Source of the DNA: Anaerococcus vaginalis
Lineage (GTDB): Bacteria; Bacillota; Clostridia; Tissierellales; Peptoniphilaceae
Direction: 5' to 3'
Length of the DNA: 64,000 bases
NCBI RefSeq assembly: GCF_000307225.1
Contig: NZ_HE978618.1
Location: forward strand, 110,069-174,068
This document shows, piece by piece, positions 53,978-62,218 of the stretch; the first letter of the stretch is position 1, and each line of letters starts with the position of its first letter. The notes under the pieces are model-generated. The model did no database searches, was not told where the DNA came from, and saw nothing but the letters and a program-made list of their open reading frames with translations. Made by a program: the position numbers and the translations under genes.

Positions 53978-54771
53978 AATTTGCTTTTATGAGAAAGGCG
54001 CTTATTTTGGGATTTTTACTTTCTATTATGATTCCTATAATAGGAATTGTAATGGTAAATAGAAAAACTTCCATGATAGGTGATGCCCTATCTCACACAG
54101 CTCTTGCTGGAGTTGGAATGGGATTAATATTAGGTTTTGATCCTCTTTTGGGATCGTCAATTGTTTGTATTGTAGCTGCCTTTTTGATAGAACTTATAAG
54201 AAAAAAACTTCCCCAATATGGAGATATGGCAACAGCAGTTATTATGAGTACTGGTTTAGGAATTGCAGCCATTCTTTCAGATTTTGCTCCAGGTGGAAAT
54301 TCTTTTGAATCTTACCTTTTCGGATCAATTTCATCAGTTACAGATAGAGATATAGTAAATACAAGTATTGCCTTTATTTTGGTTTTAATATTATCAATTT
54401 CAAGATATTCATCTCTTTTAGCTATAGCGATAGATCCAAATACAGCTAGGCTTTCTGGAGTAAAAGTAAAAAGACTTGATGCATCTTTTACTCTCCTTGC
54501 AGCCATAACTATAGCCTTGTCTGTAAAAATAATCGGAGCTTTAATGGTTACAAGCTTAATAGTTTTACCAGTAGCAACAGCCTTAATTATTGCTAAAAGT
54601 TATAAACAAACATTTTTTATAACAATTACACTCGGCGTAATCTATATGATGCTTGGTATTATTCTAAGTTATCAATTCGATATAAAACCCGGTGGAGCAA
54701 TTGTTGTAAATGCAATAATAGGAATGTTAATCTTTGTTTTATATAAAAAGTTAAGAAAAAATAAAGTATAA
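53971..54771 (+). CDS. znuB: Zinc ABC transporter permease
   Basis: 266-residue ABC-3 family membrane protein with seven to eight hydrophobic segments; MIGDALSHTALAGVGMG and ALMVTSLIVLPVATAL are family motifs. Last gene of the zinc operon. Confidence 0.95.
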   Translation: MLEFAFMRKALILGFLLSIMIPIIGIVMVNRKTSMIGDALSHTALAGVGMGLILGFDPLLGSSIVCIVAAFLIELIRKKLPQYGDMATAVIMSTGLGIAAILSDFAPGGNSFESYLFGSISSVTDRDIVNTSIAFILVLILSISRYSSLLAIAIDPNTARLSGVKVKRLDASFTLLAAITIALSVKIIGALMVTSLIVLPVATALIIAKSYKQTFFITITLGVIYMMLGIILSYQFDIKPGGAIVVNAIIGMLIFVLYKKLRKNKV

Positions 54772-54776
54772 AAATC

Positions 54777-54811
54777 GGGCTTTTACAGAATCTTATATTT
54801 TGTAAAAGCCC
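54777..54811 (+). terminator. Terminator of the zinc operon
   Basis: GGGCTTTTACA (54777-54787) pairs perfectly with TGTAAAAGCCC (54801-54811), then ATTTT. Confidence 0.85.
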
Positions 54812-54970
54812 ATTTTAAATTTAAAAATTTCACTTAAATTCAATGTGATTTTATAACTTTACTAAAATTAATATTTCAAATATAGATTAAATTGATTTAT
54901 AAATGTTTTTTTGATAAAATACCTATATATTGTGCAAATGTTTTCTAAAGGAGGTTATTAAGGAGATTTA

Positions 54971-55759
54971 ATGAAGATAAAAATTAAACTATTACTTCTT
55001 ATAAGTCTATTTTCTATATTTGTAGGATGTAATATCATAAAAAATGGAAAAAATTTTTCTGACGAAGAAATAAAAAAAGATGCTTTCATTATGTACAATC
55101 CCCAAGAAAAAAAAGACTACATAATAGAAAAATATAGACCTTCTATGGCAAATGATATTTTTAAAAAGACCTACGCCCATAAAATTTATAAAAAAAATAA
55201 TGAAAATTTAGAAAAAACTCGCACCTATCTTATGGAAGAATGTGTAGAATATGCCAACAACCTATATTTCATTTTCAGCAAAGACTTGGAAAAAATGAAA
55301 AAAAATGAAAAGAGTATAAAGGCAAATTTACCCAAAAAAAATAGCGAGGGTTACAAGGAAAAAAGTGTATACAAAACTCAATTGTTGGCAATTTGTGATA
55401 GCTCATCAAGTCTTTATTACGCCATAAATGACCTAAAACTTGTAAATGATTTAATGGGAAATTCCTTTGATGATTTAAAACTTTATGCCAAAGATTTCGT
55501 TGAAAAAAACGGAGAAAATTTGCTAGATGAGCAAATGAAAGATTATGGTTTTAAATATGATGAAAAATCCAAAGAAATAATCGAAAATTTGATAATTTCT
55601 TACTTAAATGAATTTGAAAAAGACCTGCCCCACGAAAATGGTAGCAAGGAAAATATAAAAATCGAAAGAGAAGTCAAATTAACTATGGAAAAACTTGAAA
55701 TTTCCGATTATTTTGAAGATTTGAAAAAAGCTATCAGAGAAGTTTACAAGGAAGATTAG
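54971..55759 (+). CDS. Helical lipoprotein of unknown function
   Basis: 262 residues. Lipobox IFVGCNI (Cys20) follows a short hydrophobic signal; the rest is mainly lysine/glutamate-rich helix with no recognised domain (KSDLEKMKKNEK-like stretches). Two ribosome sites (AAGGAGG and AAGGAG) precede the ATG. Convergent with clpC. Confidence 0.75.
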   Translation: MKIKIKLLLLISLFSIFVGCNIIKNGKNFSDEEIKKDAFIMYNPQEKKDYIIEKYRPSMANDIFKKTYAHKIYKKNNENLEKTRTYLMEECVEYANNLYFIFSKDLEKMKKNEKSIKANLPKKNSEGYKEKSVYKTQLLAICDSSSSLYYAINDLKLVNDLMGNSFDDLKLYAKDFVEKNGENLLDEQMKDYGFKYDEKSKEIIENLIISYLNEFEKDLPHENGSKENIKIEREVKLTMEKLEISDYFEDLKKAIREVYKED

Positions 55760-55780
55760 AATTTGATAAATTTAGAAATA

Positions 55781-55834
55781 AAAAGGGACTTTTGGACAAT
55801 GGATAAAATCATTGTACAACAGTCCCCTTTTTTT
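55781..55834. terminator. Bidirectional terminator between the lipoprotein and clpC
   Basis: AAAAGGGACT pairs with AGTCCCCTTTT, with an inner ACAATG / CATTGT stem. T7 on the plus strand and T4-5 on the minus strand. Confidence 0.85.
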
Positions 55835-58247
55835 ATACTAAAACTTCCGTTTTTTCCTTTATTTTTTCTTTTTTATTTGAAAAATTTATTTTTCCTTCTT
55901 TTACTGTAAGATTTATTACCATATCTTTTGATAATTTTCCTTGCAAAATTTCTTCTGCCAATTGGTTGTCGATTTTATTTGTAATATGACGTTCAAGCGG
56001 CCTTGCTCCATATTCTTTCGAAAATCCACCTTCTGATAATAGATCAACAACTCTCTTATTATAATTTATTTCTATTCCAAGATTTTCTAGCCTTTGTTTT
56101 GTTTTATCTAAGATAATTTTTGTAATTTCCTTGATTGCATCCTTATCAAGTGAATTAAACATAATTATATCGTCAAGTCTGTTTAAAAATTCTGGAGCAA
56201 AGGCATTTTTTATAGCCTTATTTATGATTTCTTTATTTGAATCATCAATTTCTTTTTCAACATCTCCTGTTCCAAATCCGATTTTTGCATTTTGTTTTAA
56301 AGATGAAACTCCGACATTGCTGGTCATAATTATTATTGTATTTTTAAAATCAACAGTTCTTCCTTGGCCGTCTGTCAAACGTCCATCATCCAAAATTTGT
56401 AAAAGCAGATTGAAAATATCTGGGTGAGCTTTTTCAATCTCGTCAAATAAAATTACAGAATATGGATGTTTTCTCACAGCTTCTGTAAGTTGTCCGCCTT
56501 CTTCATAGCCAACATATCCTGGAGGAGATCCAACAAGTCTTGATACAGCAAATTTTTCCATATATTCACTCATATCCATTCTTATTAAATTGTCCACATC
56601 TCCAAATAAATTTTTTGCCAAAGATTTTGCAAGATATGTTTTACCAACTCCTGTTGGTCCTACAAAAATAAATGAACCTATTGGTTTTTTTGGATCTTTT
56701 AAGCCAACTCTTGCTCTTTTTATGGCTTGAGAAACTGAATCAATCGCCTTATCTTGACCTATAACTTCTTTTTTAAGATCAATATCAAGATCCATATATT
56801 TTTGCTTTTCATCTTCTGTTAATTTTGTTATTGGAACTTTTGACCATGATGAAACAATTTTTGCAACTTCATCAAAGGAAATTTTTAAATCCATTTTCTT
56901 TTCTTCTTTTTCTTTTTCGAATTTTTCTCTTGTTTCATTTATTTTATCTCTTAGGCTTGCAGCTTTTTCAAAATTTTGCTCATTTATAGCCTGATTTTTT
57001 TCTTCAAAAAGCTTATTTAGAATTTCCTTATTTGAAACTTGGTCCTTATTTTCCTTGTAATTTTTTATTCTTTCTTTTGAACAAGCCTCATCGATTACAT
57101 CAATCGCCTTATCTGGCAAGAACCTATCTTGTATATATCTTTGTGATAAGTATACGGCAGCCTTTATGGCATCATCTGTAATTTCCACCTTGTGGTGGTC
57201 TTCGTACTTATCTTTTAATCCTTCAATTATTTTTATTGTGTCTTCTTTATTTGGCTCTTCAACATAAACTGGTTGCATTCTTCTAGTTAAGGCTTGGTCT
57301 TTTTCAACGTGTTTTCTATATTCATCAATGGTTGTTGCACCGATAATTTGAATATCGCCTTTTGCCAAAATTGGTTTTAAAATATTTGCCGCATCCATAG
57401 AACCTTCGCTTGCTCCAGCTCCCAAAACCATATGAAATTCGTCGATAAATAAAATTACATCTTCTCTATCTTCAAGCTCTTCAAATAATTTTTTAAGCCT
57501 ATCTTCAAAATCTCCACGATATTTTGTTCCTGCAATCATACTTGCAAGATCAAGGGCAACGATAGTTTTTCCCTTCATAACAAGAGGAATTTTTCCTTCA
57601 ACAATTCTTTGAGCAAGTCCTTCAATTATTGCCGTTTTTCCAACTCCTGGATCTCCAATTAGGATCGGATTATTTTTTGTTCTTCTTAGAAGAATTTGTA
57701 TAATTCTTTCAACTTCTTCTTCTCTTCCAATAAGAGGATCAATTTTTCCAGCCTCTGCCATTTCATTTAGGTTTTTGGCAAATTTTTTTAAATTTTCTCC
57801 CAAATTATTGGTTGAATTTGATGATTTTTCCTCATTTTGCAAACGAATTAGCTTATCTCTAATAATTTTTTTGTCCAAACCTGATAGCATAAACATTAAA
57901 TTTGTAAATGAATCATCATCATTTAAAATTGCAAGCAAAACATCTTCCTCGCTTGCAGAAACTTTTTTTCTTTTTTGTGCAAAAACTCTTGCCCTATCTA
58001 AAATTTGTCTTACTTTATCAGAATATTCTTTTGCAGGTCTTACAGCAGATCCCTTGCCGATATTATTTATTACAATCGATCTTAAAAGTTCGTAATTTGC
58101 ACCAGCTTCTTCCAAAGCCTTTGTAGCAAGAGAACCTGTTTTCATAAGCGCCAAAAGCAAATGTTCTACACCTATATAATCATGGCTAAGAGAATAAGAT
58201 TCCCTCCTGGCTTGACCTGTCAGCCTATTTAATTTATTATTTTCCAT
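55833..58247 (-). CDS. clpC: ClpC ATPase/unfoldase
   Basis: 804 residues: two N-terminal Clp repeats (residues ~1-140), AAA1 with Walker A GDPGVGKTA (about 205) and Walker B ILFIDEFH, a UVR-bearing middle domain (EKNQAINEQNFEKAASLRDK), and AAA2 with GPTGVGKTYL and ILFDEIEKAHP. Unfolds proteins for ClpP and, in Bacillus, receives arginine-phosphorylated substrates. The glutamates of the N-domain pArg pockets appear kept (VEHLLLAL and EEDVLLAIL). Last gene of the ctsR operon; starts at the mcsB stop. Confidence 0.96.
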   Translation of the reverse strand: MENNKLNRLTGQARRESYSLSHDYIGVEHLLLALMKTGSLATKALEEAGANYELLRSIVINNIGKGSAVRPAKEYSDKVRQILDRARVFAQKRKKVSASEEDVLLAILNDDDSFTNLMFMLSGLDKKIIRDKLIRLQNEEKSSNSTNNLGENLKKFAKNLNEMAEAGKIDPLIGREEEVERIIQILLRRTKNNPILIGDPGVGKTAIIEGLAQRIVEGKIPLVMKGKTIVALDLASMIAGTKYRGDFEDRLKKLFEELEDREDVILFIDEFHMVLGAGASEGSMDAANILKPILAKGDIQIIGATTIDEYRKHVEKDQALTRRMQPVYVEEPNKEDTIKIIEGLKDKYEDHHKVEITDDAIKAAVYLSQRYIQDRFLPDKAIDVIDEACSKERIKNYKENKDQVSNKEILNKLFEEKNQAINEQNFEKAASLRDKINETREKFEKEKEEKKMDLKISFDEVAKIVSSWSKVPITKLTEDEKQKYMDLDIDLKKEVIGQDKAIDSVSQAIKRARVGLKDPKKPIGSFIFVGPTGVGKTYLAKSLAKNLFGDVDNLIRMDMSEYMEKFAVSRLVGSPPGYVGYEEGGQLTEAVRKHPYSVILFDEIEKAHPDIFNLLLQILDDGRLTDGQGRTVDFKNTIIIMTSNVGVSSLKQNAKIGFGTGDVEKEIDDSNKEIINKAIKNAFAPEFLNRLDDIIMFNSLDKDAIKEITKIILDKTKQRLENLGIEINYNKRVVDLLSEGGFSKEYGARPLERHITNKIDNQLAEEILQGKLSKDMVINLTVKEGKINFSNKKEKIKEKTEVLV

Positions 58248-59215
58248 TATCTAGCCTCCATATATGAATTGAAAAATTCATATCTTTCACTATCACGATT
58301 ACCCTTGTACTTATCCTTTGTAATATTAAAAATCAAATAATCAATTTCTTGATTTGATAATTTTGTCCTAAAACCTAAAATATTATATTTTTTCAAATCA
58401 TAAAGACAATTTACCATACTAGTTAAAGTCTTTAGATTTTTACTTTCCAAATTATTTTCCAAAATTTTTATCGAATCTTTTATATCATCATCATTTAATC
58501 CATTTAAACTTTGAAAATCTCTCCTAAATCTTCTCTCATTTCTTATAATTATATCAAGATTTTCTTCAAAATTTTCCAAGTATTCGTCCATTTTATCCCT
58601 ATAATTTCCGAAATTTTTTAAGATATAAATATCATCATCATAGGATTTATAATATTCTGGAACAAATCTTGTTAGATAAATTCCATCATGAGCAAGGCTT
58701 GATTTTAAAGTTAGGTAGGCTTGAGTGTTATCCAAAAGCCCAAATAAAAATAATTTCAACCTTATTTCAACTCCATTTCCAGAATTTCTCCCAAAACTTG
58801 TAAGATAGCCATATTTAAGAGAAAATGAAAATTCAAATTTTTTATCCAATTCCTCTTCAACTTCCATAGCCTTTTCATAGGCAAGCTTTATATCTTCCCC
58901 AAAATTTGAAATATTTATGGAAATATGATCACTATCATTTATAACAAGTGTATAATCATCTTTAAAAACAAGACCAACTACAGCTTCCTTATTTTTAGAA
59001 TCAGAAGAAATTATCCCTGCATTTATAAGTTTATTTAAAGTATTTTCATCTATCTCATCAAGAAGTATCAATTCATCCCCATAAATCTCCCTAAATTTTT
59101 CAATAATTTCAAGAGAATCTTTTTCACAAAGGGTAATAGGAAAATTGTATCCTTCAATATTTCTTTTCAAAGATAAGTTATTTTCAAGTATTATGTCCTT
59201 GTAATAATCTATCAA
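58247..59215 (-). CDS. mcsB: McsB-like protein, catalytic residues degenerate
   Basis: 322 residues (Bacillus McsB is about 363) with a phosphagen-kinase-like fold and a McsB-type C terminus (ITKDKYKGNRDSERYEFF). The position, between mcsA and clpC, fixes homology. But key residues differ: the ATP-site SSRxRLARN is NNLSLKRN, NEEDH is NDSDH (residues 93-97), the following IRI is ISI, and the TSCPTN catalytic cysteine region is TSFGRN (139-144). It thus appears unable to phosphorylate arginine and may act as an adaptor. Homology confident, activity doubtful. Confidence 0.85.
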   Translation of the reverse strand: MIDYYKDIILENNLSLKRNIEGYNFPITLCEKDSLEIIEKFREIYGDELILLDEIDENTLNKLINAGIISSDSKNKEAVVGLVFKDDYTLVINDSDHISINISNFGEDIKLAYEKAMEVEEELDKKFEFSFSLKYGYLTSFGRNSGNGVEIRLKLFLFGLLDNTQAYLTLKSSLAHDGIYLTRFVPEYYKSYDDDIYILKNFGNYRDKMDEYLENFEENLDIIIRNERRFRRDFQSLNGLNDDDIKDSIKILENNLESKNLKTLTSMVNCLYDLKKYNILGFRTKLSNQEIDYLIFNITKDKYKGNRDSERYEFFNSYMEAR

Positions 59216-59793
59216 TTTCTCACCTTCATATTCAATTCATCTATTTTTTCTTTTAGATCTTGAGCTTTCTCAAAATCTTCTATTTCAACTGATTTTTGCA
59301 ACTGTTCTTGCAAACTTTTAATTTTTATTGCCACTTCTCTGAAATCTCTGTGTTTTTTCGGAAATTTTCCATCATATTTTTTCAAATTATTTACAGCCTT
59401 TAAAATTTCTCCAGTAAGTTTTTTGTCAATTTCATAGCAATATGGGCATCCAAAAACACCCGTTTTTATATTTGTAAAAGTATTTCCACATTTTGGACAA
59501 GTTTCTTCTTTTAATGATGAAAAATAATCATAAGCATAATTATTTTTGGAAATTTTATAATCATAATAAGAATCAATAATTTGATCAAGGCTTGGAACAA
59601 ATTTTTCAACTAAACTTTTCCAATCAAAATCATTTATATCAATATTCTTCTCATTTCCATCAAAAAGAAAACTTGAATCTGTCTTGGATAATTTTTCCAT
59701 ACAAGAATTGCATAAGTGAAAATTATGTTCTATTCCATTTATAATTGCTTTTACAGTTACATCTGCTTCATTATCGCACCTATCGCACTTCAT
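59212..59793 (-). CDS. mcsA: McsA, zinc-finger activator in the ctsR operon
   Basis: 193 residues: CxxC pairs at MKCDRCDN, LCNSC, CPKCGNT and CPYC (two zinc fingers) and a C-terminal UVR motif (EIEDFEKAQDLKEKIDEL). In Bacillus McsA binds and activates McsB and helps regulate CtsR. It overlaps mcsB by 4 bp. Longer linker between the fingers than I would expect. Confidence 0.92.
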   Translation of the reverse strand: MKCDRCDNEADVTVKAIINGIEHNFHLCNSCMEKLSKTDSSFLFDGNEKNIDINDFDWKSLVEKFVPSLDQIIDSYYDYKISKNNYAYDYFSSLKEETCPKCGNTFTNIKTGVFGCPYCYEIDKKLTGEILKAVNNLKKYDGKFPKKHRDFREVAIKIKSLQEQLQKSVEIEDFEKAQDLKEKIDELNMKVRN

Positions 59794-59795
59794 AT

Positions 59796-60260
59796 TTAAC
59801 TCCTTATTAGAAAGCTAAGTAAAATATTTTTTACTATATCATGCCTTACTAAATTTCTCTTATTTTTTTCTACATTCATAAGGGACTTATCAAGGATAGC
59901 ATAAACTGAAATTCCCAATTCTTTTTCGTCCATATAGCCCTTGTTAAATAATTCTGTAAAAAAACTTTTCGCCCTTTCTTCAGTTAATTCTTTATCTAAA
60001 TTTTTAATAATATATTTTATATAATCATCTTCATCTTCAACTATAGTAATAATTCTTATAAAACCGTTGCCGCCTCTTTTGCTTTCGATAAGATATCCGT
60101 TATAAGGGGTAAATCTTGTTGAAAGCACATAATTAATTTGGCTAGGAGAACACTCAAACCTTGTTGCCAAATCATTTCTCCCGATTTCAACAAAACCATC
60201 TTGAGTATCTTCCAAAAGAGTTTTTAAAAATTTTTCTATATCAGACGTTAGTCCTGCCAT
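59796..60260 (-). CDS. ctsR: CtsR heat-shock repressor
   Basis: 154 residues. N-terminal winged helix (ATRFECSPSQINYVLSTRF) with the glycine-rich thermosensing wing ESKRGGNGFIRI, and a helical C-terminal domain. Represses its own operon through the heptad repeats just upstream; heat opens the wing. GAGG precedes the start. Confidence 0.95.
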   Translation of the reverse strand: MAGLTSDIEKFLKTLLEDTQDGFVEIGRNDLATRFECSPSQINYVLSTRFTPYNGYLIESKRGGNGFIRIITIVEDEDDYIKYIIKNLDKELTEERAKSFFTELFNKGYMDEKELGISVYAILDKSLMNVEKNKRNLVRHDIVKNILLSFLIRS

Positions 60261-60277
60261 AGATTTACCTCGATTTC

Positions 60278-60294
60278 TTTGACTTTCTCTGACC
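60278..60294 (-). promoter_or_regulatory. CtsR operator
   Basis: Minus strand GGTCAGA-GAA-AGTCAAA: two heptads in tandem matching the CtsR consensus RGTCAAA-NAN-RGTCAAA with one mismatch. It lies 17 bp upstream of ctsR. A hairpin AAGATTC-N6-GAATCTT follows at 60311-60330, of unknown role. Confidence 0.8.
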
Positions 60295-60396
60295 TTTAAT
60301 ATAATAAATAAAGATTCTCTAATGAATCTTATTTTTATTGTACACTAAATTACTATAGATTCAAGAATGATAAGATTAATGAAAATTTCAAAATAA

Positions 60397-60448
60397 AAAA
60401 ACAAGGCAAAATATTTTAAAATTTTCAAAATATTCTATCCTTGTTTTT
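60397..60448 (-). terminator. Terminator of yugP
   Basis: AAAAACAAGG (60397-60406) pairs with CCTTGTTTTT (60439-60448), with inner AAATATTTT / AAAATATT pairing. Confidence 0.8.
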
Positions 60449-60451
60449 ACT

Positions 60452-61138
60452 TTAATCATCTCGTCTATTTCCAAATAAAATCCAAAGTCTTAAAAATTGA
60501 AGTGCAGTAGAAATTGTTGCTGCAACATAAGTTAAGGCTGCAGATTTTAGCATATCTTTTGCATAATCATTTTCAACTCCAACAAGCATACCAGATTCTT
60601 TTAAAACCCTTAAAGCTCTTTTTGATGCATCAAATTCTACAGGAAGAGTTATAATTTGAAAAATCAATACAAAAGAAAATAATAAAATTCCAATACTAAT
60701 TAATTTTCCCATTGAAAGAAAAATTCCCAACAAAATCATAGGAAAAGATAATTTTGATCCAAGATTTACAGCAGGAACTATATAGGATTTAATCCTAAGA
60801 GGAATATATCCTTCTTTGTATTGAATAACATGTCCACACTCGTGAGCTGCAACCGCAAGAGATGCAATTGAAGTGTCAGTCATAGAAGTTTCCGATAAGG
60901 CAATTTCCTTACTAATAGGATTAAAATAATCAGACAAGGATCCCCTTATTTTTTTGATTGATATGTCATTATAAGAATTTGTACTTAAAATATATCTTGC
61001 CGCATCAAAACCCGTTATAGATTTTTGAGTTTTTATTTTTTTATATTTATCAAATTTTCTTTGAATATTAGCTTGAGCCAAACTACTTATAAGAAATCCT
61101 ATCAAGACTAATACATAAGTCCTATCAAAATAAAACAT
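60452..61138 (-). CDS. YugP-like membrane zinc metallopeptidase
   Basis: 228 residues with hydrophobic segments at the N terminus, middle and C terminus. The zinc motif HECGHVIQY lies near residue 113, with AISLAVAAHECGH context; the third ligand is probably in EFDASKRAL. Family is predicted to be a neutral zinc peptidase; substrate unknown. It has its own likely promoter (TTGAAA, 16 bp, TATATT, 61162-61189, minus strand). Confidence 0.88.
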   Translation of the reverse strand: MFYFDRTYVLVLIGFLISSLAQANIQRKFDKYKKIKTQKSITGFDAARYILSTNSYNDISIKKIRGSLSDYFNPISKEIALSETSMTDTSIASLAVAAHECGHVIQYKEGYIPLRIKSYIVPAVNLGSKLSFPMILLGIFLSMGKLISIGILLFSFVLIFQIITLPVEFDASKRALRVLKESGMLVGVENDYAKDMLKSAALTYVAATISTALQFLRLWILFGNRRDD

Positions 61139-61317
61139 AATTTTCTCCTTTTATTTTTTTCAATATACTATAGGGATATTTTATTTCAAATAATTAAAGA
61201 AATTATGATAAAAAAATAAAATACAAGAAAATTAAAATATAAAAATAATAAAAGAGATCTCTTGATTTTTATTTGTAAAAAAAATTAAATGAATTCTTGG
61301 GAGATTTTTGCAAAAAT
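61139..61317. other. Gap upstream of yugP
   Basis: A+T-rich, non-coding. It holds the probable yugP promoter and a perfect 12-bp palindrome AAGAGATCTCTT at about 61250-61261. Confidence 0.45.
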
Positions 61318-61429
61318 AAAAAGACCCTTTTGGGTCTTTTTATAATATAGAAAAGAATAAGTTAGTCCTAGTTTTCTATAGGGAAAACTATAAGGAATTA
61401 ATAATGAAAAACCTAGCTATTTACTAGCT
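61318..61429 (-). ncRNA. Candidate small RNA between ktrA and yugP
   Basis: A promoter (below) is followed within about 112 nt by a strong terminator. On the minus strand the RNA has hairpin 1 (TAGCTA-GTAAA-TAGCTA), hairpin 2 (TAGTTTTC-CCTATA-GAAAACTA, with CC/GG outside) and the terminator AAAAAGACCC-AAAA-GGGTCTTTTT (61318-61342). It has no ATG and no plausible short open frame. It does not resemble tmRNA, 6S or SRP RNA that I can recognise. A leader attenuator for yugP is the alternative, but yugP has its own promoter. Confidence 0.55.
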
Positions 61430-61435
61430 AATATT

Positions 61436-61464
61436 ATTATAGCACGTTTTTTTAAAAATGCAAA
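61436..61464 (-). promoter_or_regulatory. Promoter of the candidate small RNA
   Basis: Minus strand TTTGCA (61459-61464), exactly 17 bp, TATAAT (61436-61441). It follows the ktrA 3' end by about 80 bp and points away from ktrA. Confidence 0.7.
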
Positions 61465-61543
61465 CTTTTTTTCGATTTTTTTACATCCTTTTAATTTCAA
61501 TGCTTATAAGATAAATTTTCGTTTTCCCATTTTTTTGATTTTT

Positions 61544-62209
61544 TTATTTATACTTATCAACTTCTTTTTGAAGTTTTTCTGCATGCTCACTATCGCCAAG
61601 CAAAACTAAGGTATCTTCTTTTCTTATTTTCCAATTTGCATCAGGATTTATTACCAATTCTCCGTCTCTTTTATAAGCTATAACCATCATTTTATATTTT
61701 TTTCTAAAATCTATTTCTATTAATGTTTTTCCAATAATATCTTTGAAGGCTTTTAACTCTAACATAGAATACTCATCAGAAAAATGGAAAAATTGAAGAA
61801 GATTTGATCCTGCAATACTTCTTGCAAGTTTTTCGCCCATATCTATTTCCGGGAAAATTATTTGGTCTGCTCCGATTTTTTTCAAAATTCTTGCATGGTT
61901 TTTTGAAGTTGCTTTGGCTATAATTTTTTCTACATTATGATCTTTTGCAAAAAGCGTTGCTGCCATAGATGCTTCAAGACTTTCTCCTGTTGCAATTACT
62001 GCCACATCAAAATTTCCCATACCCAATTCTTCAAGGGCATTATCATTTGCTATATCGCATTGAACAGCACTTGTTACTTTATCAGAAATATTTTGAACTA
62101 AATCATAATCTTTATCGACTGCCATAACCTCAATGCCATCTTCAAAAAGTTTTGTTGCAACTCTTTCTCCAAATCTTCCAAGTCCTAAAACTATTACATT
62201 TTTTATCAT
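61544..62209 (-). CDS. ktrA: KtrA/TrkA potassium-channel regulatory subunit
   Basis: 221 residues: RCK-N Rossmann domain (VIVLGLGRFGERVATKLFEDG, ending in AVD acidic residue) and an RCK-C domain from about residue 135. Gates the KtrB channel according to nucleotide; in many Firmicutes the C domain also binds c-di-AMP. Start is 9 bp after the ktrB stop. Confidence 0.95.
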   Translation of the reverse strand: MIKNVIVLGLGRFGERVATKLFEDGIEVMAVDKDYDLVQNISDKVTSAVQCDIANDNALEELGMGNFDVAVIATGESLEASMAATLFAKDHNVEKIIAKATSKNHARILKKIGADQIIFPEIDMGEKLARSIAGSNLLQFFHFSDEYSMLELKAFKDIIGKTLIEIDFRKKYKMMVIAYKRDGELVINPDANWKIRKEDTLVLLGDSEHAEKLQKEVDKYK

Positions 62210-62218
62210 TTTTTTCTC

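Noticed and set aside
55833-58247. Calling the gene clpE or clpB
   Set aside because: The two N-terminal Clp repeats, the UVR-bearing middle domain and its place in the ctsR operon identify ClpC; no zinc finger (ClpE) or long coiled middle domain (ClpB) is present.
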